Both the position numbers and the translations under genes were made by a program. A model generated the notes under the pieces. It ran no database searches. It saw only the letters and a list, made by a program, of their open reading frames with translations, and was not told the DNA's origin. A stretch of 64,000 nt of DNA from JBFJKD01 sp041600415 (GTDB lineage: Bacteria > Pseudomonadota > Gammaproteobacteria > Pseudomonadales > Porticoccaceae). Shown here in pieces: positions 53,655 through 62,403 of the stretch (within the stretch, counting starts at the first letter, position 1; each line of letters begins with the position of its first letter). Location of the stretch: positions 1 to 64,000 of the forward strand of contig JBFIKF010000005.1 of the NCBI GenBank assembly GCA_041600415.1. Direction: 5' to 3'.

Positions 53655-55580
53655 ATGGCGGAGATTCTCGGTATCGGCACATCGGCGCTGTTGTCGCTAC
53701 AAAAAGCGCTGAGCACCACGGGCCACAATATAGCCAACGTCAATACGGAAGGCTATAACCGCCAACGGGTGGAATTTACCACGTTGCCACCACAATTATC
53801 CGGCAGTGGTTTTATTGGCAATGGGGTACAGATAACCACTGTGCGCCGCGCCTACGACGATTTTATTGCTGGCCAGGTGCTGTCCCAAACCGCCAGCCAG
53901 AGCGGTCTCGATGCTTACGTCTCGCTGGCGAATCGGCTCGACAACTTACTCGCCAGCGGCAGTTCGGGCCTGAGCCCGTCCCTGCAACAGTTCTTCGATT
54001 CCATTCAGGCTGTAGCTGCGAATCCGTCCGGTTTGCCGGAGCGTCAGGTGATGTTGGCAGAGGCCCAGGCGCTGGCGGATCGCTTTGCTTTTCTGGATCG
54101 TAGTCTGGTGGGCCAGGAAACGGAGGTGAATAATCGCCTGACGGTGATGGTGGATGAAATTAACGGGCTGGCATTCAATATCGCCAAACTGAACCAGGAG
54201 ATCTCCGTTGCCACCGGCACGGCGGGTGGCCAGCCGCCCAATGACTTGCTTGATCAACGGGATCTATTACTGACGCAACTCTCCAAAAAAATTGGTATCA
54301 CCACGGTAGGTCTGGCCGACGGCTCGGTCAATGTGATGATCGGTACTGGTCAGCCGTTGGTCGTCGGCGGAGCGGCTCAGCCGATAACCACGGTTGCAAG
54401 TGCCCTCGACCCCAACCGCCTGGAAATAGGCATAAAAACCCCGAATGGGGGTACTGCGGTGATTTCTCAGTTTATTAGTGGCGGAGAAATTAGCGGAGTC
54501 ATGGATTTTCGCAGCCGGGTGCTCGAACCCGCGCGCAATGAACTGGGTCGTCTGGCTGCAGTGGTCACCGATACTTTTAACGCCCAGCACCGCCTGGGTA
54601 TGGACAGTAACGGCCAGCTGGGAGGGGATTTTTTCGCCCCCCTGAATCCGGTAACGATCCCTGCGACAGGTAATGTTGGCACCGCCGCTGTAGCGGTTAC
54701 CGTGACCGATGCCCGGGCTCTGGCGGCGTCGGATTACCGACTCAATTACGACGGGAGCCAGTGGTTAGTCACGCGTATTGCCGACAATAAAATTGTTACC
54801 GGCAGCGGGCCATTTAATCTGGATGGCGTGACCATTGCGGTCAGCGGTACGCCAGCTTTGGGCGACAGTTTTCTGGTGCGTCCGGTACACGACGCGGCTG
54901 GTGCCTTTGCCGTTGCACTGACAGATGTTTCGCGCATTGCCATTGCCGCGCCAGTGCGCGCCAGCGCCAACGTTGCGAATACGGGCACGGCCGCTATCGC
55001 CGCCGTCACCATGCAGTCGACAACTGGGCTACCTTTGACTGGACCAATTAGCCTGACTTTTAACCCCAACGCGTTGGGTGCCGGTGTCCCTGGCTTTGAC
55101 GTCAGCGGTGGCCCGGGCGGTCCCCTCGCCTTTGATCCGGTGCTAGACAGTAATGGTAAAACATTTACCCTGAGCGGTTTCGGTGATATGCGCTTTACTC
55201 TGCGGGGCAGTCCCCAGGCCGGTGACACGCTGGTGCTGGAGCACAACAGCGGCGGCCGCGGGGATAACCGCAATGGCTTGTTACTTGCGGGGTTACAGAC
55301 CCAGCGGCTGGTGAATAACGGCGCCAGCACCTTCGGCGAGGCCTACGGTGTCATGGTCGCTGACGTAGGCGTAAAAACCCGGCAGGGCCAGGCAAACCTC
55401 AATACCCAGAATATTTTGTTGCAGCAGGCGGTGGACGCCAGGGAGTCCGTATCGGGGGTGAACCTCGATGAGGAGGCCGCGCGCCTGCTGCGCCTGCAAC
55501 AGGCCTATCAGGCTGCGGCGCGCATCGTGTCCGTGGCGGATGGCCTGTTTCAAACCCTGCTCGAAGCAACGCGGAGGTAA
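53655..55580 (+). CDS. flgK: Flagellar hook-associated protein 1, FlgK
   Basis: First hook-filament junction protein; 641 residues, longer than the roughly 550 of enteric FlgK because of the middle domain. N-terminal STTGHNIANVNTEGYNRQRV and C-terminal GVNLDEEAARLLRLQQAYQA are diagnostic. A 154-bp gap separates it from flgJ, with no promoter that I can support. FlgN is its export chaperone. Confidence 0.96.
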   Translation: MAEILGIGTSALLSLQKALSTTGHNIANVNTEGYNRQRVEFTTLPPQLSGSGFIGNGVQITTVRRAYDDFIAGQVLSQTASQSGLDAYVSLANRLDNLLASGSSGLSPSLQQFFDSIQAVAANPSGLPERQVMLAEAQALADRFAFLDRSLVGQETEVNNRLTVMVDEINGLAFNIAKLNQEISVATGTAGGQPPNDLLDQRDLLLTQLSKKIGITTVGLADGSVNVMIGTGQPLVVGGAAQPITTVASALDPNRLEIGIKTPNGGTAVISQFISGGEISGVMDFRSRVLEPARNELGRLAAVVTDTFNAQHRLGMDSNGQLGGDFFAPLNPVTIPATGNVGTAAVAVTVTDARALAASDYRLNYDGSQWLVTRIADNKIVTGSGPFNLDGVTIAVSGTPALGDSFLVRPVHDAAGAFAVALTDVSRIAIAAPVRASANVANTGTAAIAAVTMQSTTGLPLTGPISLTFNPNALGAGVPGFDVSGGPGGPLAFDPVLDSNGKTFTLSGFGDMRFTLRGSPQAGDTLVLEHNSGGRGDNRNGLLLAGLQTQRLVNNGASTFGEAYGVMVADVGVKTRQGQANLNTQNILLQQAVDARESVSGVNLDEEAARLLRLQQAYQAAARIVSVADGLFQTLLEATRR

Positions 55581-55585
55581 CGGCG

Positions 55586-56788
55586 ATGCGCATCTCGACA
55601 GCACAAATACATCAGGGCGGCATAGACAGTATTCTTGCCCAGCAAACCCGCTTGAGTAAAACGCAGTTGCAGGTAGCCACTGGGGAGCGAATTTTGACGC
55701 CCTCAGACGACCCGGTGGGCGCGGTGCGCATACTCGATCTGGCACGGGAGATCGCCATTGTCGACCAGTATCAGCGCAACGGTGAAATGGCACGTACCCA
55801 GTTATCCCTGGAGGACAGTGCGCTGACCGCATCTGGAAACGTGTTGCAACGTGTCAGGGAGTTAGCACTACAGGCCAACAACGACGTGTTGAGCGCCAAT
55901 GATCGACGCGCCATTGCAGTGGAAATGCAGGCCAAACTGGACGAACTGTTGGCCCTGGCAAATGCCCGGGACGCCAATGGTGACTACCTGTTTGCCGGGT
56001 ATCAAACCGGTAGCCAACCATTCACGATCAGTGGCGGGGCGGTGGTCTATAGCGGTGACCAGGGACAGCGCCTGTTACAGGTTGGGCCAGCCATGCAAAT
56101 ATCTGTGGCGGATTCTGGAGCGCAGGTATTCCAGCTTATTTCCACGGGTAATGGGGTGTTTGATATTGACACCAATGCCGGAAACACGGGTTCGGCTATG
56201 GTCGGAACAACGTCCGTCAACGGTGTTTTCGTCCCGGATAGTTATACCCTGACATTTAGCCAAATTGCCCCCGGCGCTGCGGTTACGTACGAGGTGGTGG
56301 GTGCCGCCAGCGGCGTGGTTGCCAGCGGTACCTATCGCGCTGACGAAGCTATTGTTTTCGGTGGCGCAAAAATAACATTGAGTGGCGCGCCCGCAAACGG
56401 CGACAGTTTTACAGTGGCGCCAGCGCGGCGTCAGGATATTTTTTCGAGTTTAAGTGACATGATCGCGACGCTGCAGAATTCGGGCACGGATGCTGCGAGC
56501 AAGGCGCAGTTCCACAATGCCGTGAATCGCGGACTCAACAACGTGGATCAGGCGCTGGATCATCTGTTAAGGGTGCGCGGCGATGTGGGCGCGCGCCTCA
56601 ATAATCTCGATAGCCAGCAAAACATTAATGAGGATTATATTCTCCAGCTCGAACAAACCCTGTCGAGTGTCAAAGACCTCGATTACGCCGAAGCTGTCAG
56701 CCGCCTTAATTTACAAATGGTCGCGCTGGAGGCTGCACAGCAGGCGTTTGTGAAAACTCAGGGTTTATCACTGTTTAACTTCCTGTAG
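55586..56788 (+). CDS. flgL: Flagellar hook-associated protein 3, FlgL
   Basis: Second junction protein, 400 residues, flagellin-like at both ends (MRISTAQIHQGGIDSILAQQ, then TPSDDPVGAVRILDLAREIA; C-terminal LDYAEAVSRLNLQMVALEAA). The central domain is larger than in E. coli (317 residues), as is common in Pseudomonas relatives. 5 bp after flgK. Confidence 0.96.
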   Translation: MRISTAQIHQGGIDSILAQQTRLSKTQLQVATGERILTPSDDPVGAVRILDLAREIAIVDQYQRNGEMARTQLSLEDSALTASGNVLQRVRELALQANNDVLSANDRRAIAVEMQAKLDELLALANARDANGDYLFAGYQTGSQPFTISGGAVVYSGDQGQRLLQVGPAMQISVADSGAQVFQLISTGNGVFDIDTNAGNTGSAMVGTTSVNGVFVPDSYTLTFSQIAPGAAVTYEVVGAASGVVASGTYRADEAIVFGGAKITLSGAPANGDSFTVAPARRQDIFSSLSDMIATLQNSGTDAASKAQFHNAVNRGLNNVDQALDHLLRVRGDVGARLNNLDSQQNINEDYILQLEQTLSSVKDLDYAEAVSRLNLQMVALEAAQQAFVKTQGLSLFNFL

Positions 56789-56949
56789 CAATTTCCTCTC
56801 TCCCCGCCGGGTCCTGCTGTGCGCCGATGCTCGGTGCACCTGCGTTGCCGCGCTGACGTCCCTGCCCTTGATTTGCGCTGTGCATAACCCGCAAAAGTCC
56901 AAAAGATGGGTGCACATTTCCGTGCTAATGCATTGTTTTTACAAATTCC

Positions 56950-56976
56950 TAAAGGTTATCGCGCGGATGTCGATAA
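56950..56976 (+). promoter_or_regulatory. Sigma28 (FliA) promoter of fliC
   Basis: TAAAGGTT (56950-56957) and GTCGATAA (56969-56976) are spaced by 11 bases and match the FliA consensus with few changes. The -35 is identical to that of flgM. The leader to fliC would be about 95 nt. The rest of the 290-bp flgL-fliC gap shows nothing else I can name. Confidence 0.85.
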
Positions 56977-57078
56977 CGGGTTTACCTAGGCACGGCTATT
57001 CGCTTAGAAAGGTTTAAACATTCATTGATTAACCGCACGCGCTCATGGTTCGTAGCGGTGTAATGAGAGGAAAATATT

Positions 57079-58215
57079 ATGCCACAGACTATTAACACCA
57101 ATATAGCGTCACTGAACGCGCAGCGGAATCTGAATAGCTCTCAAAGTGTGCTTAACACCTCACTGCAGAGACTTTCATCTGGTCTGCGTATTAATAGCGC
57201 CAAAGACGATGCCGCAGGACTGGCTATTTCCGAGCGTATGACTGCGCAGATTCGTGGGTTGAATCAGGCCGGTCGTAATGCCAGCGACGGTATTTCTCTG
57301 GCGCAGACAGCGGAAGGCGCACTCACCGAAGTAACCAACATGTTGCAGCGCATCCGCGAGCTGGCGGTGCAGTCCCGCAACGCCACCAACAGCACCAACG
57401 ATCGCGCTGCCCTCAATACTGAAGCGCAGCAGTTGCGTTCCGAGATCAACCGCATCGCCTCGCAGACCCAGTTTAACGGCGTTAACCTGCTGGACGGGTC
57501 ATTTGCCAACCAGGCTTTCCAGGTTGGTGCCAACGCCGGGCAGACCATTTCGGTTTCGGACATCGTCAATGCTAACGACACGGCGCTGGGGACTTACTCT
57601 GCAGCTTCAGTGACGGGCGCAGCGGCGACCGCGTTTACAGCCATTGCAGCGGGCGATCTGACCATAAACACCGTTAGCGTCGGGGCGATTGCCCTCGATA
57701 CCAGCGCCACTGAGCGCGCGGCGGGTATTCGCGATGCAATTAACTCGGTTGCGGATCAAACCGGTGTGTATGCGCGCAATGACACCGCCACCACCGTAAC
57801 GTTGGTGAGTACCACCGGGAATATCGTAATCGGATTAGCCACCACGGCTACCACCGCCACCACCGGTTTAACGGCGGCAACCACCACGGCAACCACTGCA
57901 ACGGGTTTTGGCACTCTGGATGTTAGCACCACGGCAGGCGCCGATACTGCGATAACTCAGATGGATGCGGCGCTGGATGCTGTGAATACTGCCCGCGCCA
58001 CGCTGGGTGCGATTCAAAGCCGTTTTGAATCGGTGGTAGCCAGTATTCAAACCACGTCGGAAAACCTGTCCTCCGCCCGTTCGCGGATTCAGGACGCGGA
58101 TTTCGCCATGGAAACGGCGGCATTGACGCGCGCGCAAGTACTGCAACAGGCGGGCGTCGCCATGTTGGCCCAGGCCAACGCGGTTCCGCAAAACGTTCTC
58201 GCGTTACTGCGCTAA
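57079..58215 (+). CDS. fliC: Flagellin FliC
   Basis: Filament subunit of 378 residues. The conserved N-terminal D0/D1 part covers about residues 1-160 (INTNIASLNAQRNLNSSQ, then LSSGLRINSAKDDAAGLAIS). The C-terminal D1/D0 part covers about 290-378 (ARSRIQDADFAMETAALTRA) and ends NVLALLR. The variable centre is short. It includes a flagellin-IN motif (about 195-250) and a stretch of almost only Thr and Ala (253-276). Only one flagellin gene is seen in the window. It has its own FliA promoter and a terminator directly after the stop. Confidence 0.97.
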   Translation: MPQTINTNIASLNAQRNLNSSQSVLNTSLQRLSSGLRINSAKDDAAGLAISERMTAQIRGLNQAGRNASDGISLAQTAEGALTEVTNMLQRIRELAVQSRNATNSTNDRAALNTEAQQLRSEINRIASQTQFNGVNLLDGSFANQAFQVGANAGQTISVSDIVNANDTALGTYSAASVTGAAATAFTAIAAGDLTINTVSVGAIALDTSATERAAGIRDAINSVADQTGVYARNDTATTVTLVSTTGNIVIGLATTATTATTGLTAATTTATTATGFGTLDVSTTAGADTAITQMDAALDAVNTARATLGAIQSRFESVVASIQTTSENLSSARSRIQDADFAMETAALTRAQVLQQAGVAMLAQANAVPQNVLALLR

Positions 58216-58239
58216 GGGTGAGCGAGAAATGATGGAACA

Positions 58240-58274
58240 ACGGGAGTGGCGCTCAAGCTGCTCCCGTTTTTTTT
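58240..58274 (+). terminator. Intrinsic terminator after fliC
   Basis: ACGGGAG (58240-58246) and CTCCCGT (58261-58267) form a stem, followed by eight T residues (58267-58274). It lies 24 bp after the fliC stop and before the ATG chosen for flaG. Most fliC transcripts should therefore end here. Confidence 0.85.
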
Positions 58275-58291
58275 CTTTCAGGGTAGAGCGC

Positions 58292-58690
58292 ATGACTGAA
58301 TTAGACAAAGTACTACAGTTGGCCCGGATGGAAGGCGGCGAGCCTGCTGCCAAAACGGCGTCTCACGGCAGTGGTATGACCGACGCCACGCGAGGCCCGG
58401 CGGGTGATCCGCTCGACAGTGTCACAGGCGAGCGGCAAGAACAGGCCGCTGGCGGCAGCCCGGTGCCGACGCCGGAACAATGGGATGGCCTGAAAATTAA
58501 CGAGCTGCAAACTACCGTACGCGAATTGAGCGATTACATTCAGAGTATTCGACGGGAGTTGCGGGTCGGTATTCAAAAGGAAACCGGTGTGCCGCTGTGT
58601 ATCGTACACAACAGCGCTACGCGCCGCATGATTCGCCATATTATTGCCGAGCCTGAAGCTATCGCGCTGACACGCTTGAAAGCGGAATAA
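58292..58690 (+). CDS. flaG: FlaG family protein
   Basis: 132-residue protein that fits FlaG, which affects filament length. ATG 58292 (MTELDKVLQLARMEGG) lies after the fliC terminator; an in-frame ATG at 58229 would put the terminator inside the gene and is rejected. The C-terminal 60 residues follow the FlaG pattern (SDYIQSIRRELRVGIQKETG, then IRHIIAEPEAIALTRLK), but the usual D-x-x-T-G-E turn is degenerate (HNSATRRM). The position between fliC and fliD supports the call. Confidence 0.72.
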   Translation: MTELDKVLQLARMEGGEPAAKTASHGSGMTDATRGPAGDPLDSVTGERQEQAAGGSPVPTPEQWDGLKINELQTTVRELSDYIQSIRRELRVGIQKETGVPLCIVHNSATRRMIRHIIAEPEAIALTRLKAE

Positions 58691-58693
58691 ATT

Positions 58694-58798
58694 ATGTGTG
58701 TAACCGGCCCTGATGTGCTGTTGGACACTGGCATATTCCGTGCATTGTTGCTGGAAGAGTGCGGCGTTGTGCTGGCGCTGCGAGACCAGAGGCTATAA
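58694..58798 (+). CDS. Possible 34-residue small protein
   Basis: An ATG-initiated frame, MCVTGPDVLLDTGIFRALLL at the start, fills almost the whole gap between flaG and fliD and stops 6 bp before the fliD ATG. I do not recognise the sequence, and no good ribosome binding site is visible. The candidate sigma54 promoter of fliD lies inside it. It may be a chance frame in a regulatory gap; I keep it only because it spans the gap so exactly. Confidence 0.2.
   Translation: MCVTGPDVLLDTGIFRALLLEECGVVLALRDQRL
58729..58744 (+). promoter_or_regulatory. Candidate sigma54 promoter of fliD-fliS-fliT
   Basis: TGGCATATTCCGTGCA keeps GG and GC ten bases apart and differs from TGGCACRNNNNTTGCW at two defined positions. 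It lies 60 bp before the fliD ATG. The Pseudomonas fliDS-fleP genes have a sigma54 promoter at this place, which supports the reading. Confidence 0.5.
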
Positions 58799-58804
58799 AG
58801 ACGC

Positions 58805-60853
58805 ATGATCACGGCAAATGGAGTGGGTTCCGGCCTGGACATTGAAGGGCTGGTCACGCAGTTAGTAGCGGCGGAACGATCGCCCGTGCAAAATCGCCTG
58901 AATCGTCAGGAAATTCAACTCAAGGCGAAAATATCCGCGTTTGGTGCGTTTAAAGGATCCCTGTCTACTTTTCAAACAGCGCTGTCAAGTCTGACTGACG
59001 CGCAACGATTTATGGCGCGCAAAGTCACGCTCAGTCAACCGGGCATACTTACCGCCACTGCGGGAACCCAGGCTGCTGCTGGCAGCTATGATGTGGAAGT
59101 CAGTCAATTGGCCAAGTCGCATTCGCTGGCGTCTGGTCTGTATAGCAGCACCAGCGATGTGTTAGGTACCGGTACACTGACTTTTCGCCTGGGTACCACC
59201 GACTATGATCCGCTGACGGACGCCTATAACGGTTTTGTCGCAAATTCGGGCACCGCTACGGCAACGGTGACCATCGATACCAGTAATAATACGGTGACGG
59301 GCGTACGGGATGCGATCAACGCTGCGAATATCGGTGTTAAAGCATCGATTGTCAACGATGGCTCGGGGTATCGTTTGCTGCTGACCTCTGGTGCGACGGG
59401 CGCTCAGAATAGCCTGCAAATCAGTGTCGCCGACGACGATGGCAATCACAGCGATGGGGCCGGGTTATCCGCTCTCGCGTTTAACAGCGCGGCGACGCAA
59501 ATGACACAAACGGTAGCGGCGCGGGATGCCGCACTGACTATCAACGGCCTTGCGGTGACCAGTGCCAGTAATACGGTTAGCAACGCAATTGACGATGTGG
59601 TGCTTCATTTGACCGCGCTGACTTCCGGATCACCGGTGTCGATTAGCGTGACCCAGGATACAGCGACAGTTAAAGCTGAAGTGGTGGCATTTGTCGCCGC
59701 CTACAACAGTTTTATGGAAACGGTTAACAGTCAGACAGCGTTCAATGCCACCACCCAGGTCGGTGGGGCATTGCTCGGGGATGCCACTGTGCGCACCATT
59801 ACCCGGCAAATTCGCGAGTTAGTGGGTAACGTCGTACCCGGATTGAACGGTGCGCTGACCAGCTTTGCCGCGATCGGCATTACCACTCAAAGCGACGGAA
59901 AATTGACGCTCAATGATGCACGCTTTGACGGCGCTCTGGCTGCGAATTTTGACGGGGTAGCCGGACTATTTGCCGCCAAGGGCAGCACCACGGACAGTCA
60001 ACTCAGTTATTTGCGCGCCAGCAACAATACAGTGGCCGGTAGCTATCCAGTGACGGTGGATCAGCTGGCTAGTCGTGGATTGCTTGCGGGTGCCGGGGCG
60101 TTACCGGACTTTCTGTCCGGTGGTACGGTAATTATCGACGGTGACAACGATACCCTGGCAATGCGTATCAATGGGGTGCTCGGCGGTACTATCACATTAA
60201 CCCAGGGAACCTACACATCGGGCCAGTCGTTGGCGGCGGAGATACAGGCACGTATTAATGGCGACAGCGTGTTTCTCGGTGGCGGCATCGAAACGACAGT
60301 CAGTTACGACAGCGCCGGTAATCGCCTGCTGATTGAATCCACCCGTTATGGATCTGATTCTACGGTCAGTATTGTTGAAGTAGACACTAACAGCGCGGCG
60401 ACCCTGGGGTTAAGTGTTGCCAGTGGCACTGCTGGTCTCGATGCTGCTGGCACGCTCGGAGGCCTTGCCGCCACGGGGCGTGGTCAAACCCTGGTTGGAG
60501 CAAGTGGCAGCTCAATGGCTGGACTGGAAATACAGGTTTCAGGTGGCGCCATCGGCGCTCGGGGCACCGTGGATTTTTCCCGCGGGGTGGCCAGCCGCCT
60601 GGATTTACTGCTCAACAATCTTCTCGGTTCACAAAATATTCTGGATGATCGCACGGATGGACTGGAAACCCGTGTCGAACGTATTGGCCAACAGCGCGAA
60701 GTTCTTGATCGGCGCATGGCGGCGCTGGAGGCGCGCTATCGATCACAGTTTGCGACGCTGGACAGCCTGTTGTCCCAGTTGCAAACCACCAGTGGGTATT
60801 TAACCCAGCAACTTGCCAGCCTGCCGGGCGCCTATTCGGGCGACAGGGGGTAG
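58805..60853 (+). CDS. fliD: Flagellar cap protein FliD (HAP2)
   Basis: Filament cap that folds and inserts flagellin at the tip; 682 residues against 450-480 in many Pseudomonas and enterics. N-terminal FliD domain (ITANGVGSGLDIEGLVTQLV, then NRLNRQEIQLKAKISAFGAF). The extra length is in the middle and contains two flagellin-IN-like repeats (about residues 160-205 and 450-530). The C-terminal coiled coil has GLETRVERIGQQREVLDRRM. No clear AGGAG precedes the ATG. Confidence 0.95.
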   Translation: MITANGVGSGLDIEGLVTQLVAAERSPVQNRLNRQEIQLKAKISAFGAFKGSLSTFQTALSSLTDAQRFMARKVTLSQPGILTATAGTQAAAGSYDVEVSQLAKSHSLASGLYSSTSDVLGTGTLTFRLGTTDYDPLTDAYNGFVANSGTATATVTIDTSNNTVTGVRDAINAANIGVKASIVNDGSGYRLLLTSGATGAQNSLQISVADDDGNHSDGAGLSALAFNSAATQMTQTVAARDAALTINGLAVTSASNTVSNAIDDVVLHLTALTSGSPVSISVTQDTATVKAEVVAFVAAYNSFMETVNSQTAFNATTQVGGALLGDATVRTITRQIRELVGNVVPGLNGALTSFAAIGITTQSDGKLTLNDARFDGALAANFDGVAGLFAAKGSTTDSQLSYLRASNNTVAGSYPVTVDQLASRGLLAGAGALPDFLSGGTVIIDGDNDTLAMRINGVLGGTITLTQGTYTSGQSLAAEIQARINGDSVFLGGGIETTVSYDSAGNRLLIESTRYGSDSTVSIVEVDTNSAATLGLSVASGTAGLDAAGTLGGLAATGRGQTLVGASGSSMAGLEIQVSGGAIGARGTVDFSRGVASRLDLLLNNLLGSQNILDDRTDGLETRVERIGQQREVLDRRMAALEARYRSQFATLDSLLSQLQTTSGYLTQQLASLPGAYSGDRG

Positions 60854-60900
60854 GTGTGCAACCTGAACATCGAAGTATGGATCATCAAGGGTTATCAAGT

Positions 60901-61320
60901 ATGACGAACACACGAGCAGCGCTACAGACGTATCAGGCCATCAGCGCCCGCAGTCAGCTCGAGAGCGCCTCGCCCCATCGGTTGATTGGCTTGTTAATTG
61001 AGCGAGCACTTGATCATCTGGCAGCGGCCAAAGGTTCTATTGACAGGGGCGAGCCCGCCGCAAAGGGCGAGGGTATCGGCCGTGCTATCGCTATTATCGA
61101 CAGTCTGCGGGCGAGCCTGAATCATGAGCAGGGGCGGGAAATCTCCGATAACCTGGCCGCACTGTACGACTACATGGAAGCGCGCTTGTTGGCTGCCCAT
61201 GTGCATAACAGCGCGGAAAGCATCAATGAAATAGCGTCTTTGTTGCGGGAAATACAGCAGGCGTGGAATCAGATTCCAGCGGGCGCGCAACAACCGATGG
61301 TCGCGGATACCCAGCCCTGA
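60901..61320 (+). CDS. fliS: Flagellin export chaperone FliS
   Basis: Helical chaperone that binds the flagellin C-terminus; 139 residues from ATG 60901 (MTNTRAALQTYQAISARSQL). The motif SPHRLIGLLIERALDHLAAA and IIDSLRASLNHEQGREISDN are typical. GTG 60856 and ATG 60877 in the same frame are possible earlier starts. Its TGA shares one base with the next ATG. Confidence 0.92.
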   Translation: MTNTRAALQTYQAISARSQLESASPHRLIGLLIERALDHLAAAKGSIDRGEPAAKGEGIGRAIAIIDSLRASLNHEQGREISDNLAALYDYMEARLLAAHVHNSAESINEIASLLREIQQAWNQIPAGAQQPMVADTQP

Positions 61321-61676
61321 TGGAAAATTCGGGCGTATCTTTAGCTAACCTTTCCGCGGGCAGGGCGCGCGGCGAGCACCTGCAGGCGGTGAAGATGCTT
61401 TCCGAGGCCATGGTCGACAGTGCGCGGCGCGGCGACTGGCAACGGGTTGTGGAACTGGAGCGTCAGCGGCGTGACGATATGGTGGCCAGTTTCGAGGAAC
61501 CGATCGTGGGTGACGAGGCGTTGCAGGTCAGGGACGCACTACAGGCAGTGATGGGGCTCAATGTGCAACTCACCGAGATGGTGAAGCAGGCGCGCCAGGA
61601 CAGTCTCAAGCAATTTCAAATACTGCAAAGCGGACAGCGTGCTGCGCAGGTCTATCAGGCGGTTAGCGACTCATAA
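61320..61676 (+). CDS. fliT: FliT/FleP-like flagellar chaperone
   Basis: 118-residue helical protein; ATG 61320 overlaps the fliS stop (TGATG). The predicted helices (WQRVVELERQRRDDMVASFE, then LNVQLTEMVKQARQDSLKQF) match the FliT pattern. In enterics FliT is the FliD chaperone. The Pseudomonas gene at this place is called fleP. Sequence conservation is low, so the call rests partly on position. Confidence 0.75.
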   Translation: MENSGVSLANLSAGRARGEHLQAVKMLSEAMVDSARRGDWQRVVELERQRRDDMVASFEEPIVGDEALQVRDALQAVMGLNVQLTEMVKQARQDSLKQFQILQSGQRAAQVYQAVSDS

Positions 61677-62403
61677 ACTGCTTCTTCCATTTATTGGCGC
61701 GTATCTTGCAGCGACCAGCTTCAGAGCGAACTAAATTCTAAGCGCAAATTGTTGGCCGAGTCGGACGGTTGCTTGTGGCGGAGTCACCCGCGAGGCACCC
61801 TGCGGAATTTGTTGCATGGCTGGCAGTAGTTATCGCACAGTTAGCTAACGAAAAATCGAAAAATTTAATATGGCTATCTAGTTGAATGGTAAAGAAAATT
61901 ATTTTTTGAAAAAAAATACCGTTGTTTTTTTTGGCAGGCGCGCCAGTACTGAGCTTAAATAGGGTAAGCGCTGGAGGATTTGTTTAATGGCAGCATTTAT
62001 CGGCGACAATCTAGCCCATGCGAGTATTTTTATGCTAAAACGATATAGCAGACGAGGCCGTAAAGAATGTCAAAAACTTGACGCGCGTCACATTATTAAT
62101 TAGCATAACACTATAAGTATTTGCTATATGAAGCTGCACGCTTTTACCAATACTTTAGCGAGTGACAGGACGTCAACTCCATTACCGGCTATAGGTTCGA
62201 CCTGTCTTAATCGGCACTTTCGATGTAGTTTTTTCAGTGTTCCCTCTTTCGGTCCCCACTCAGGACAAGAATTATTGACCCTTGTGTCGCACGTCACACG
62301 ACGTTGCGCGGCGCAATGCGTCTTAATTGCTACAAAATGCCGTACAAATTCCCCCCGATGTTATGCGTCCGGGTTATAGTTTGTTTGGGAGCAAAAGGAC
62401 AGA
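61677..62403. other. Long non-coding region before fleQ
   Basis: 727 bp without a convincing gene. A markedly AT-rich stretch runs from about 61850 to 61930, with long A and T runs. A possible promoter with a palindrome over its -35 lies at 62078-62106. No terminator with a clean stem and T run follows fliT. An open frame at 62128-62379 has no family features and an odd composition, and I do not call it. Most of the region is probably control sequence for fleQ. Confidence 0.6.
62078..62106 (+). promoter_or_regulatory. Possible fleQ promoter with operator-like palindrome
   Basis: TTGACG (62078-62083) and TAGCAT (62101-62106) are spaced by 17 bases. The -35 is strong, while the -10 matches only three of six bases. 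A perfect 12-bp palindrome, TGACGCGCGTCA (62079-62090), covers the -35, as an operator for a repressor would. The leader to fleQ would be about 290 nt. Confidence 0.35.

Noticed and set aside
58229..58291. Upstream ATG start for flaG
   Set aside because: It would place the fliC terminator stem and T8 run inside the coding region, and the added residues do not resemble FlaG.
62128..62379. 83-codon frame in the gap before fleQ
   Set aside because: No ribosome binding site, irregular composition rich in Ser, Thr and Cys, and no family resemblance. Better read as non-coding control sequence.
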